Source of the DNA: Burhinus oedicnemus
Taxonomy: Eukaryota > Chordata > Aves > Charadriiformes > Burhinidae
NCBI GenBank assembly: GCA_008921705.1
Contig: VFFE01007022.1
Span: 123,738-187,737 of the forward strand
Length of the DNA: 64,000 nucleotides
Direction: 5' to 3'
Shown: positions 1 through 11,200 of the stretch, piece after piece
How the letters are laid out: every line of letters starts with the position of its first letter
How positions within the stretch are numbered: the first letter of the stretch is position 1
The notes under the pieces: model-generated
The model's input: only the letters and a program-made list of their open reading frames with translations
The model's database searches: none
What the model was told of the DNA's origin: nothing
Position numbers and translations under genes: made by a program

Positions 1-30
1 GGGAAGGGAAGGGAAGGGAAGGGAAGGGAA
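1..30 (+). repeat. (GGGAA)n microsatellite, truncated by the window edge
   Basis: Six perfect GGGAA units open the window, and the array probably continues to the left. The six GGG runs separated by AA match the canonical G-quadruplex pattern (four or more G3 tracts with loops of 1-7 nt). The same motif opens the longer array at 47963-48075. Confidence 0.95.
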
Positions 31-1708
31 AATGTGGAGCTCAAAGCAAAATTAGAGTCTAATGAACACACCTGAAAATTCATGTCTGCAACCTGAAAAA
101 TCATGTCATACCTGTCAACTCAATGGTCATTAGTCATTTCAAATAAATATGGCAGCCCCGATTTTCTGATTACATTGTTTTAGGTTTTCTATTTTTTAAA
201 ATTACTCTGGATCTGTTTGTTAGTTTATGATATCATGGTTTCGTTCATAATTACATGGACATCTTTAAAGGGATCACAGTTTGTTTAACAAAGGGCAGAC
301 TCTGGACTTCATGAACTCTAGAAGCAGGTAGGACATAAATGCTCAGTTTCTTGTTTGATTAGTTATAAAGTTATTGCAGTGGTGGTTTTGTCTTTTGTCA
401 CTTGGTATTTCTGTTTCAGACAATATAGACAATGATTCTGATAGACTAAAGAATTATATTGCATATATTAATTCCAAAACTGAAAACTAACTATTTGTGC
501 AGATTTAAGAAACAGAGTGCTCTAAAACCTTGAGTGTATTAAAATTGACGATGTGGGCTGTACTTTCATTTATATCAGTTTGGGAAACATTAAAGTCACT
601 AACAGCAGCATAAATGATTAACTTGAATACCTTAAATTGCTTACTTATTATGGGAAGAAAAAACCATTAATTTAAAGTCTAACCAGAATTCTTAGAGATG
701 ATGATAATTCTTACAAATGGATTTTCAATTTAATCCATAGAAAAGAAGGGACAACTACATCTGGTGCTTTTAAGAAGGTTGCTGTTATTTGCAGAAAAAT
801 ATTTTACGGTTTGATTCCAGTCTGTATACATACCAGTGGTCATTTAAGAGGAAATCAGGGTCAAGGAAGGAGAGTAATGATGAAGGTACAGGTCCCTTTA
901 AAAAAAAGATCACGCCAGTCTGGTTTTGGCTGCACAGGAGGTGCAACAGATAAACCTGACTTGTCAGCCTTGAAATGCTTTTAAGAGAAGACTGAGGTCT
1001 GCATCCAGATTTATTTCGGTACAAATCTTTGTTAAAGCACTGCTGAGGCTACTCATTTATTCCACAATGGACTGGATTTTGGAAGCTTTTAACCACATAA
1101 CTAGGGCCTTCTTTGTTGCATCATCCTTCAGACAGCTATGCCTTAGCTGGACTATAAACCGGACGAGACCAGTTTCTGCAAGGATCAATTTCTCCTTGTG
1201 AATAAGCAAATACAAATGAAAAGAGTGAAAAAGACATGTAGGGAGAGGGATAAGGAGGAGGATTATGCCCAGAAGAAAGAATGAAATGAAACTGCAGTGG
1301 CCTAAAAGAAAAAAGAATCATAATTCAGGGTCACAATTCTTCCCATTCCTATGTCTGCCAGTGCCACTTCTTTTGGGGAAGATCTTGCTCTTCTGTATGC
1401 TCAGCAGATTGTCTTTCACAATCCTCCCATCTCCTCTTAGCTGCAAAGGAGCACCTACAGAATGAGAGATTATAACCCAGAAACAGATAAGTCTTGAACC
1501 TGAAGCTCCCTGCATTTTTTGGGCAAGTCACCAATTCTGGAACTACTTCTGCTTGGGGAGGAAGCACAAGCTTCAAACAGATGCTGCCACTGGCAGTGTC
1601 TGTGAGAGTAAACAGTACAGGAGGAGAGGAAAGCAGAGGACCTCTGTGGTAGAACTGCTCATGAGGAGGACACAGTGTCGGCAACACACATGTTTCAGGA
1701 GTTTTACT

Positions 1709-1999
1709 TCAAAGAACTTCTAGTCTTCCTAGTTGGCCGGAACACATATTCGCAGCTGGAACTGCTCTTCCAGCTTGGATGCTCTTAGTTCTCCTCACGT
1801 TTTCAGCCAAGGCACAGTCAGTGGTGACCATTAAAAGTGCACTCCTGAACAAAAGTAAAATAATTCTGATGGCCATGTGATGTTTGTTGTCAACATCTTG
1901 CATGATGTACTGTTTAGAAATCACTGATGAGACTTCAGTTTCTGTCACTCCAAACAGCATTGCCAGGGCTCCTATCAGCTAAACCTCCTCAGCGGCCAT
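1709..1999 (-). pseudogene. Possible coding relic (MAAEE start), unrecognised
   Basis: Read on the minus strand, an ATG in a good Kozak-like context (gacATGGCC) at 1999 starts a frame beginning M-A-A-E-E-V. One in-frame TAG follows at 1979-1981, and the frame then stays open for about 90 codons to a TGA at the 1709 end. The protein-like text includes VSSVISKQY and QDVDNKHHM. More open stretches follow in other frames down to about 1136, which could fit a frameshifted gene copy. No poly-A tract follows on the minus strand, so a processed origin is not shown. I recognise no family. Chance is a serious alternative, because open stretches this long are common in 64 kb. Confidence 0.2.
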
Positions 2000-2875
2000 G
2001 TCCTAGAAAAAAATCTCTTCAGTGTTTAGAATCACAGTTCACTACTATGCAGTGCTACTGTTTCACAGGATTTGTCATGCAGTAAAAAAAAAAAGTAGCA
2101 ATGAGCTGTTGCTGCTAGCAGACAATCAGTATAAAATCAATTCAGGAGGAAAGAGGCTAAAGCATTTGAAGGTGCTGACAGCACATCTGTCATATATTTA
2201 AGTTTACTTTGCTGAGTACTAAAAGGTTGGGCCATCTACTGAACATGTTGTCCAAGCCCACCAATTACCACAACTTCTAAATTTAATTTTCTGTTCTTTA
2301 GATCTCTCCTTTATCTGTCCAAACTGTGTTGCTAAATCGAAGGAAACATGATTCCTGAGACCCACTAAATACAGACTGATGACTGAAATGTACCACTGTG
2401 CCAGAAAATAAGTTTTGATGCATGAATGTTGGCTGTGTAGCTGAAGTGTGTGCTTGAAATTTTTATTTTTTTTTTACTGCTGCAGTGAAAGAAATTACAT
2501 ATGTAAATTACCTTGCTTCATTTTCTGTCATCAACACAAGAATGGATTAAATGGAGTGCTAAAGCTACAGTTTATATTTAGATTTCTGTGGCTTTTTAAT
2601 GGTTTTACTTTGTATTATTAGTTATGTTACTATTCAAGAAGTGTTAACAAAGCAACTGAGAGCAGTGTTAAACGCTAAGCATGCTTTATAAATGTTATGA
2701 TGCCTTAATAATAGCCTGTAAGCAGACTCTAACTTTACAAATTATTTCCCTCTCAAAAAATAGAGATCAGAAAGAAACTGCACAAAAATTTTAACATAAA
2801 CAGAGTAAAGAAGTCCTACAGTTTTTATAGAAGGTAATCTCATGTTTCATGGCTCATCACAGAACAGACTAAAAG

Positions 2876-2891
2876 ATATATATATATATAT
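2876..2891. repeat. (TA)8 microsatellite
   Basis: Sixteen bases of perfect alternating A/T lie within a run-rich AT stretch. It is short, and no function is implied. Confidence 0.85.
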
Positions 2892-3099
2892 TATTATGAC
2901 AAATAACAAGTTGAGTTTCTTATTATTGGCTAGAATATTTATATAACTTATAGAATTGCAGTCTGCAAGAAGGGTGTAGGACTTCTGGTAATATCTTGTT
3001 TTCTTGGCTAACAGCCCAATGAAATGTTACAAAAGGTAATCTGGTAATCATGGAATGGTCACAGAATCACAGAATGGTAGGGGTTGGAATGGTTGCACC

Positions 3100-3718
3100 T
3101 CTCTAGGTGCAGGACCCTACACTTGCCCTTGTTGAACTTCATTAGGTTCCTCTCCACCCAACTCTCCAACCTGACCAGGTCAAGCTGAACGGCAGCACAG
3201 CCTTCCGGTGTGTCAGCCACCCCTCCCAGTTTTGTGTCATCAGTACACTCTACCCCTTCATCCAGGTCATTGATGAATATGTTGAACAGGACTGGACCCA
3301 GTACTGACCCCTGGGGAACACCACTTGTCACAGACCTCCAACTAGACTCTGTGCCACTGGTCACAACTCTCTGAGCTCTGCCATTCAGCCAGTTCTCAAT
3401 CCACCTCACTGTCCACTCATCCAACCCACGCTGCCCAAGCTTACCTATGAGGATGTTACGGGAGGCAGTGTCAAAAGCCTTGCTGAAGTCGAGGTAGGCA
3501 ACATCCACTGCCCTCCCTTCATCCACCCAGCCAGTCATGTCATCATAGAAGGCTATGGTGAAGTCATGTTGACCACTCCTGATAACCTGCTTTTCCTCTT
3601 CATGCTTAGAGATGACATCCAGGATGAGCTGTTCCATCACCTTTCCAGGGATGGAAGTGAGGCTGACTGGCCTGTAATTGGTCCTCCTTCTTGCCCTTTT
3701 TGAAGACTGGAGTGACAT
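3100..3718 (-). pseudogene. CR1 ORF2 reverse-transcriptase remnant
   Basis: This minus-strand frame stays open for over 200 codons. It carries the ordered RT blocks of CR1 ORF2: NYRPVSLTS, then [10 protein letters not shown] (first catalytic Asp), then [20 protein letters not shown], then DDTKLGG (the catalytic Asp pair). Between the last two, the residues that usually sit between EC and ADDTKL are missing, giving ECTDDTKL, a small in-frame deletion beside the active site. The frame then reads straight through the internal-deletion joint into the CR1 tail, ending in residues that are not CR1 protein. The RT would normally copy CR1 RNA at a nicked target. This copy lacks the endonuclease and the true C-terminus, so it is dead. 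Confidence 0.88.
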
Positions 3719-4298
3719 TGGCTTTCCTCTAGTCCTCAGGCGCCTCTCCTGTTCTCCACGACCTTTCAGAGGTGATGGAGAGCAGCATCACAATAACATC
3801 TGCAGCTCCCTCAGCACTCGTGGATGCATCCCATCAGGGCCCATGGATTTGTGGGTGTCAAGTTTGTCTAAAAGATCTCTAACCTGATCTTCCTTGATCA
3901 AGGCAAAGTCTTCCTTTCTCCAGGCTCTCTCTCTCTTAGCCTTCAGGGTCTGGGATTCCTGAGGGCCAGCCTTAGCAGTAAAGACTGAAGCAAAGGTGGC
4001 ATTCAGTAACTCTGCCTTCTCTGCATCCTCCGTCACCAGGGCACCCACCTCATTCAGCAATGGGCCCACATTTTCCCTAGTCTTCCTTTTGCTACTGATG
4101 TACTTGAAGAAGCCCTTCTTATTGACATCCCTTGCCCAGTTTAATTCCAAATTGGCCTTAGCCTTTCTCGTTGCATCCCTGATTACTCTGACAATGTTCC
4201 TATATTCCTCCCAAGCGGCCAGTCCCTTTTTCCACATTCTGTAAACTTCCTTCTTCCATCTGAGTTTTTCCTGAAGCTCATTGCTCATCCATGCAAGG
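3719..4298 (-). pseudogene. CR1 ORF2 linker between endonuclease and RT
   Basis: The minus-strand frame at 3788-4288 matches the conserved CR1 segment between endonuclease and RT. Landmarks in order are AWMSNELQEKL, AWEEYRNIVR, NWARDV, KRKTRENVGPLLNE, FASVFTAK and HKSMGPDGMHPRVLREL. A frameshift near 3720-3790 separates it from the RT frame at 3100-3718. The left-hand partner of this region in an intact element, the endonuclease SDH block, is absent because the copy is 5'-truncated near 4298. Confidence 0.85.
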
Positions 4299-4300
4299 AT

Positions 4301-7300
4301 TATGCTGCTTCCTTAATGCAGCACCTAAAGAGATCTTCTGATCTTTGAATATGAGGGTAGTAATTTAAAACAAATCTCTAAATTATTTTGATTCTAAACT
4401 CTGAAGGGGTGGGTTTTTTTTCTAGGATGTGACTGAGTGCTTTGGGCTCTAAGCAAATTGTCAGATGCTTTTCAGCTCTTCAGTCTTAGTGATGTGATAT
4501 CCCAGCCTGGTGAAGGTTGGCACAGCTACCTCAGAGAGATGAGGTATGAGGACTGTTCCCTATAGCAACATCTTGGCAAGAATAAGAGTTTAACAAGCCA
4601 GAAGCAGTAGGTTGTGGTTTTCCAATTCTAATTCTTTCCACTACATATTCATCCAGGGCAAGTTTTAAATCAATCTTTCCAAAAGTTTATTATTTCTTTA
4701 TCTGGGATATTTTTGTGTATGTAATACAAGTGCAGTGAATATCTGATATTCTTTATAAAAATAGAATTAATGACTACCAATGTTTAGACACAGGTCTGAC
4801 TAGATAGTTTTGGAAGGATTCGTATTCTTTCCTAAATGAGGCAATATAGTTTCTAAATACTAATTGTGCCTATCAAAAGGAATGCAAGCAATCTTTAATA
4901 GAATTAAAGCCTGATGCAAAAGCTAAATATTGTGTTCAGACATAGAAACAAAGGAAGGGATATAGCTACCTATTCAGTGCTGCCTCTGAGTCTGGCTGTT
5001 ATGAATGAAACAACAGAACCGACCTTTCTCATTGGCAGCAGTTTCTGAACGGTTATTCCAGACAGACAGCATCAGCTGGAGAGGGGGATGGAAACATCCA
5101 AGGAAATTCAGGTGATGTGATCATGTCTACTGCAAAGGTTAGAATCTTTATGGGTACATGATATTTGTATTCACATACATATTTTTGTATTTATTAATAT
5201 ATTTTTGTATTTTTAAAAGAAATTATTTCAGATCAGCTTGATTTTTAAAGTGCTTTGCTGAAGAGCATGTTTAAATGTATAGCTGTATTTTAGCAAAGCA
5301 ATAAAATTCATACGTTTTATGCAAAATGTCGAATCTAGCTTCCTGTTTGAAAATAAGTAAAAAATAGTCTTCCAGAACAATTGGGTGTCTAATAGTGCAG
5401 TTTCTTATCAAATATTAAATAGAAGAGAAGAAGGAATTTGCTTGGCTGCCTGACAAGCGAATGCAAGTCTACCTCAAAAGAAACAGGAGAGCTTGCAAAA
5501 ATGACAGAGTTGAAGGCTTGCTTTCAGGGTCTGAATTCAAGAATCTGTACCTTACCTTGCGCTTTTACTATCAGTAGGAGAGACACAAAGAGAAGCAGAG
5601 CTCCTCACAGAAGAATTTGAAGAACCAGCTGTTCTAGATGTTGATGTCTTTTTCCTCATTACATCTGGAAGATATAATCTTGCTATTCCTCGTTTCTAAT
5701 TTTGCCATTCCTTTATTTGCCTCCAGGTGATCTCAGCATTCACGAAGATAGCAAAGGTAAGAAGAGGTTCTCTGTCTCCAGCATGGCACAGTTAACAGTT
5801 TTTCACAGGAGATGGATGAGTAGATTTTCTGGCCCAGTTAGCATCTCAATATAAATATAGTTCATCTGTAACAAAGTATGATCAAACGTGACCCCAGTGC
5901 ACCACTGTAGAGATTAATTGCCATCTTTTTTGCAGCATCCTTACTTGAAAACACCTAGCACCTCACAAAAGTTTGACTGCAAAACTGCTAAGTAAGCCTT
6001 CTTAGAAAATAATTCCTTTGCTAAAGCGTATTCCCTTTCACCTTTCAATGTAGTGTAATGAATCCCTTTCCTATAAATAGAAATAATATAAATTGCTCTT
6101 TGAAGTCAGTAGAGATTACTCTCATTTCAAATTCCTTCATAGTTGCTGCTTAAAAACTATTCTAGTGTGATTTTATGACTGGACAGATAAATTCCCTGTA
6201 ATTTCTAAGTACATTAAGTTATAGTTCAGATAGAGAGGTGGTAGAAACTCAGTGTTATTAAATAAAAAACATGGATAAGAATTCCTCTGTAGTACTAGGA
6301 ATTTCATTCTTCAGTGTTAGTAAGGAATGTTTTTTTTCTATTTCTTCATAGCTTTTCTCATCTGATTTAAATTAAGGCACAGTCTTATTCTGTTAAAAAG
6401 TAGTTATCAGTTGTTTGGGGCTGAATTTTATATTAAGCATTATGGTTTTATATGTGTATCTCTTTCTGTAAGTTTTATACTGTCACTTTTTTCCACTTCT
6501 ACTCTTAAAGAGATTATTTATGTTTATTGTCAATGTATTCTATCATATATTTGAATGATGACACCTAATGCAAAACTCTCGTGGTAAAAACTGTCACTGA
6601 CTTCAGCAGGCTTTAGCCTGGGATATACCATTTGAAAGACAGGTTGCGGTCTGGGTGCCTGATTTCAAAAATGCATCTAATCCACATTCTGCTTACAAAC
6701 TGATCAATATCTGGGTTTTGGACTGTGTTCTGCCATGACTGTCATAATCTCTCTGGTGTTTTTAGGGACCTGGAATGTTAACCACCTTGCTGTCTACTCA
6801 GAGTTTATAATAGCAAGAGGTCTTCCACTAAAAATTTACTCCAAAATGCCTTTTTAGACTCACATCTTATTGCCATTCTACTGTTTCAGATTTGCCTTAG
6901 GTTTTTTTTTGGGTGTATCTTAAGTCTGAGCCCACAGTTTATTTCCTTCTGGTTTGATTCTTTGATGTTACTCAGTTAAGGGCTAGTTAGCTGTGGGTGA
7001 AAAATGAAGATCAAATTAATCCCATCATATATGTCCACACTGCCTATCTGCCTTTCAAGAACAAGGGATTTCTTAACAGTCAGTTACTAAAGAGCTGTGC
7101 CATTTTTGCAAGCTTTGATTTGGCATTTGTGAATATGGCTAGTTTTCAGTTCACCCAGCTGTCAAGCTCTACTATTGTGATGCAGCAGAAGTATTGTTTT
7201 TCATATGAGCTGTATTAATTGAACAAGAGACCAAACCTGTGCTTGATCAGCTTACTGAGATAAAAGGACATTTTGGCTTAGTACAGAAAGGCAGAGGAAA

Positions 7301-8111
7301 ATAACTAAAATTGATTACCCTGTTTATCGCTGACTCTATTTGTTGGTTCCCTTGGCAACTGCTATTGAAGTAGATGAAGTTACTAGTAGCCTGAAGGAGA
7401 TCAACACACAAGATTTCTACTTCTATCAGCCACATGAAGCATTTTTTGATTGTCAGGAGTATGGAGAGAAAAGTACAGTCTTAGTGGAGGGATTAGATTG
7501 CTATCACTCCAAATGTAGCTAGTCTGACCTAATTATTGTTTGAAATATTCGAATCATATGCTGTTAAGAAAATGGGAGAATATTGTGTTGTACTACTATA
7601 TCATTTGCATTTATTGTTTGTTGTCTGATCCAGAGAGTAAGCAAAGTAAAGTTTAGTCAGTGTTTTGTGTAAAAAACCTCTAAGAAAAAACCCTCTCTGG
7701 AGTTTCAGTGAGATGTAGTAGTCTTTATTTTTATATATTACTTCTACACTCTGTTATGTATTTGATATGAAGTTGCTGCATTTGAGTTTTGGTGTGATTT
7801 AATCTTTGTTGTGGAAAATGCTTGGAAATCCTATGAAACTCAGAAACGGTGATTTACAAGAATAGAAATCTTTTCACAGACTATGTAGTTCACAAATCCA
7901 TAGGACAGGAGGAAAGTCTGTACATAGTGGCTATAGATTTCCAGCAAAGATGTGGATCTTCTGCAATCTGGGTCACCTGTTTCAACGTATTTTTGTTTTT
8001 GAATACTCTATCCCAAGCCTACCGAAGGAATGGCTGGGAGATTATATTGTTTGTTCTGCTTACAGGGTGTTGTTCAAGAGCTGTACTACAACATTTCCTC
8101 AGAAACGTGTT
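4301..8111. other. Unannotated intergenic or intronic DNA
   Basis: This is AT-rich single-copy-looking sequence with no transposable element I can recognise. It holds the candidate microexon at 5727-5756. Short phrases around 6090-6110 and 6590-6640 (such as cactgacttcagcagg) resemble ancient amniote interspersed repeats but are too degraded to call. Confidence 0.55.
5727..5756 (+). CDS. Candidate 30-nt microexon, phase 1-1
   Basis: A pyrimidine-rich tract ending cctttatttgcctccag is followed by 30 nt and then a strong donor (AAAG|GTAAGA). In phase 1 the exon reads (x)GT + DLSIHEDSK + G; phase 0 is also open, and phase 2 has a stop. If it is spliced to the candidate exon at 16966-17055 (also phase 1-1), the joined codon is GCT and the frame stays open throughout. 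Very short phase 1-1 exons are known in secreted and cell-surface proteins, but the gene is not recognised. AG...GT pairs this close also arise by chance, so this rests only on splice-site quality and phase. Confidence 0.25.
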
Positions 8112-8210
8112 ACAGAATCACAGAATCACAGAACAGCAGGGGTTGGAAGGGACCTCTGGAGATCATGTAGTCCAACCCCCCTGCCAAAGCAGGGGAGTTG
8201 GACTAGAGTC
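8112..8210 (-). mobile_element. CR1: CR1 3'-end fragment ending in a fold-back
   Basis: The left side shows three CACAGAAT-type octamers and then ggggttggaagggacctctggagatcatgtagtccaac, the reverse complement of the last part of CR1. Only about 100 bp is present. Its inner edge is odd: 8168-8184 and 8189-8205 are inverted copies (17 bp, one mismatch, CAAA loop). The right arm reads as the sense strand of the CR1 3' end. No ORF2 sequence remains. Confidence 0.9.
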
Positions 8211-11200
8211 CTCTCATGTGCTATGCTTTACTGCTGGAGATACTCTCTTTGGCCTCAATCCAGCACCTTTTTGGGGTCCTTATTTTTTATTTCTGATCAA
8301 ACTGGTCCATGAGGATCTGAGGGCTGGGATCTGAAGCTTTTCACATTGGTATTCACAATTCTCCTTTCTTCCTTGAAGACAGCTTTTATGAAAAAGCAAA
8401 TAACGGTGAAGCCTTTTAGGCCTGTTTTTAGACCCTTTTGGACAAACAGAGCATGAAAACTGAAGAACTGGGGAGCCAGACCCTGGCTCTCTGTGGCTGT
8501 GTCTGTACTTTGGGATCTGGGAAACCTTCCCAGTTTCCAGACTGGGAGACTTGCCCTGAGTGTGTTGACTCTCTGTAGGACAAAATCTGTCTGTGCAGTT
8601 TTCCATCCACACACGCACACATATGTACACTCTGTTTCTAAGGAGAAAATCTGGGCACGTAGGCCAGCAGGGAGACCTAGTGTGTTCCCACAGTATACCT
8701 CATGTGGATTGTCTGGGCTTGCCAAAAAGCCCACTTAGGATGCAATCTAGACATATTTGGAATTACTTTATTTTGGTTGTTTTCTCTGAATTCTAAGTGA
8801 AGGCATCCATCTCCTCATTGGTATACTGAGAGCAATAGCCCATATAAACCTGTGTAAAAATACTTCAAACATTTTATGGAGCAGGGAATAATTGTATCTG
8901 AGAGGTTTCTGTATGGATCTGTTTCAGAAAATTTTAGAGCATTTCCAGTTAATATAGGTCAAGAGAACAGGATTATTACACACTGAATGGAAAGCATTCA
9001 GTTGCCCATAAGAAACATATGCACTGCTGGCAGTAATATAGCAGCAACTGTAGTCATCTTTGGCAGACTCAGATTTTTCTTGTCTTGTAGAAATATTTTC
9101 TCTCCTATTCTGTTTTCCTCTGCTGTTGAATGTGGGCCTAAGAGATTGTAGACTTCACAGTGGACATTCCTGTCTACAGATTTTAAATGTGCTATCTAAG
9201 GAGCTGCCTCCAACTAATAAAACTAGAATAAAAAAAATTAAAATATTAATTCCAGTTTTATTTTTTGGTGCTTATTTTTTGATGTTTAAATGAATAAATT
9301 GCCTTGGAGCTTTTGTCCACATTCGGTACAAAGTGCTTACATATTAACAGCTGCACACAGAGTAACCTTTTAAAATAGGGTTTTATTTAATTAAGACATA
9401 CAGTAGCAACAAATCCTAACCCACTCAACTGTAAATTGTCACAGTTGTGCAGTGTGCTTTCTCCTGCTGAAATCTGATTTGCTTGGGTTTCTGCCATAGG
9501 CTATATATCTGGAACAAACCAAATTCTCAGGCTTAATGAGGAACAAACTAAAAGACCCTGAAAACCTATTTTGTTTGCTAGTTTGAGTTCACCAGATAGA
9601 TCAGCAACATCAAGAGTTCCATTGCCAGGCAGAGCTTGTACAGAAAACAGTCACAGAGTCACTTTAAAGTGTGCTGAAACACAGGCACTGAAACCATTCC
9701 ATCTGGGAGCAATGTTCTAACAGACTGTGCAAAAGATCAAAATGGGGAAGGCCTTGTGGGCACTGGGATATTAGGTTTGCCTACCTGTTTCTTTTCTAAG
9801 CTTTCTCCTGTGGGTGTACAGAAAAAAAGAAAACAGAACATAGGCAGGAAATAGTACAGTAGTTTTTAAGGTCACTTTTGTCTGTTTCAAGAATCCTTTT
9901 TCCTTCCCTCTGTTACTGATTAAAACAGAGCAAGTGGTAGTATGGATGAAATTTATGCAGCCATGGCACTGCTAATTGAAATTTTTGCCAGTGCCATCAA
10001 CAAAGCAACACCAGAAGATTCATACCATAGAGACAATGATAGATTTGTGACAATAAACTGAAATATAGTGAGTACATAATGCTGCTCCCTTCTTGATTAT
10101 CATGGAAGAAAATTCTGCCCACTTCCCTGGTGACAAGATTTCTCCATTTCTGGAATGCCAATTTTAAAGTTATTTTTCCCTTGCCCACATCTGGCAGGGA
10201 AATCTTATCACCAACGCTTTCTCCTGGTGTCCCATGCTGCATATAGGATATTGAGCTTCCCAGCAACTGCTCTTTCCAGACCAGGAAAGGAAAAAGATTT
10301 GCATTCATGGATTCATTGGGTTTTTTTAGGCTGATCCAAAGCATGATGAAGTCAATGAATCATTCTTCCTCTATTAGAATAAGATACTTCCTTCTCTCTG
10401 AGAATAAGTTACACATGAAAAGCTTCTGCTGAGCAAGAAGTGGCCATTCTGTTTAGTCAAGCAAAATTCAGGGAATTCAAAATTAATTCAGTTATTTACC
10501 TCTAAGGATATTTGTGTGATCCTCTAGTTTTAAGGTCTAAGAATAAAACTAGTTAGTACTGCACCAGACGATTTAGAAATTTAGCTTGATATGTGTATTA
10601 ACATTACAATATATGTTGACCAGCATTCGAGGAGCTTACTGGGGTTTATTACATCACCAACACTCCAACTCCAGGATGATGACATTGTGCAGCCTCTGAA
10701 TTTCATTAAATAATGCATTTCTTCCTCTACCCTTTTTTCATTAGATCATTTGTAGAATTTCATTACTCATAGACTATTCGGTAGTTCTACTGATTATTTG
10801 TGTTTTCCATGGTCTCTATCTGGATTGCTCAACGCAGATTTGTTTTATGAGAAGTTTGTTTGAAGTACCTTTTTTTTTTTTCCCCAAATTTGTATAATTT
10901 GGCATTACTTGAAAAGAAGACCCTGATATCTTTCTAGCTAGTTTCCTAGGACAAAGAAGTTTAGTCAGGAGATTTCTGTGAAACATTTTTCTATTATTTC
11001 TAGGATTTCACTGCATAAGCCTTTAAAAGACAGGGAAATAATAATGTGATTGTCAATACCATGGTTTTAACTATGACTAAGCAATTTGCTTTTACTGCTG
11101 AGTTATAATAAAGTAGTATCCCTTGATTTAAAAGCTGAGCTACTGAACTATCAAGGTTTCAAGATAGAATAATCATCTTTCTTTTACTGTTTCTTCTCTT

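Larger units (their letters stand above)
31..3060. other. Unannotated AT-rich DNA
   Basis: No gene or recognisable transposable element is supported here except a doubtful minus-strand open stretch at 1709-1999. The region holds short A/T runs and a small (TA)n tract at 2876-2891. Minus-strand open frames between about 1136 and 1687 (up to 112 codons) are of a length expected by chance in this much sequence. Confidence 0.6.
3061..4300 (-). mobile_element. CR1: CR1 LINE, minus strand, internally deleted and 5'-truncated
   Basis: The left edge (tcacagaatcacagaatgg...ggttggaa) is the reverse complement of the CR1 3' terminus with its ATTCTGTG octamers. Within about 20 bases the sequence jumps to the part of ORF2 that follows the RT catalytic motif, so the ORF2 C-terminus and 3' UTR (roughly 0.6-0.9 kb in a complete copy) are missing. 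It then runs back through RT and the linker and ends near residue motif AWMSNEL at about 4298, so the endonuclease and 5' half are absent. Keeping the tail while losing the interior points to an internal deletion rather than ordinary 5' truncation. Confidence 0.93.

Noticed and set aside
6586..6640. Phrase like cactgacttcagcaggcttt, with similar words near 6095 and 33622
   Set aside because: Resembles ancient amniote repeat ends, but the matches are too short and diverged to call.
7849..8334. 161-codon plus-strand open frame
   Set aside because: It runs through the CR1 end and its fold-back and has no recognisable domain.
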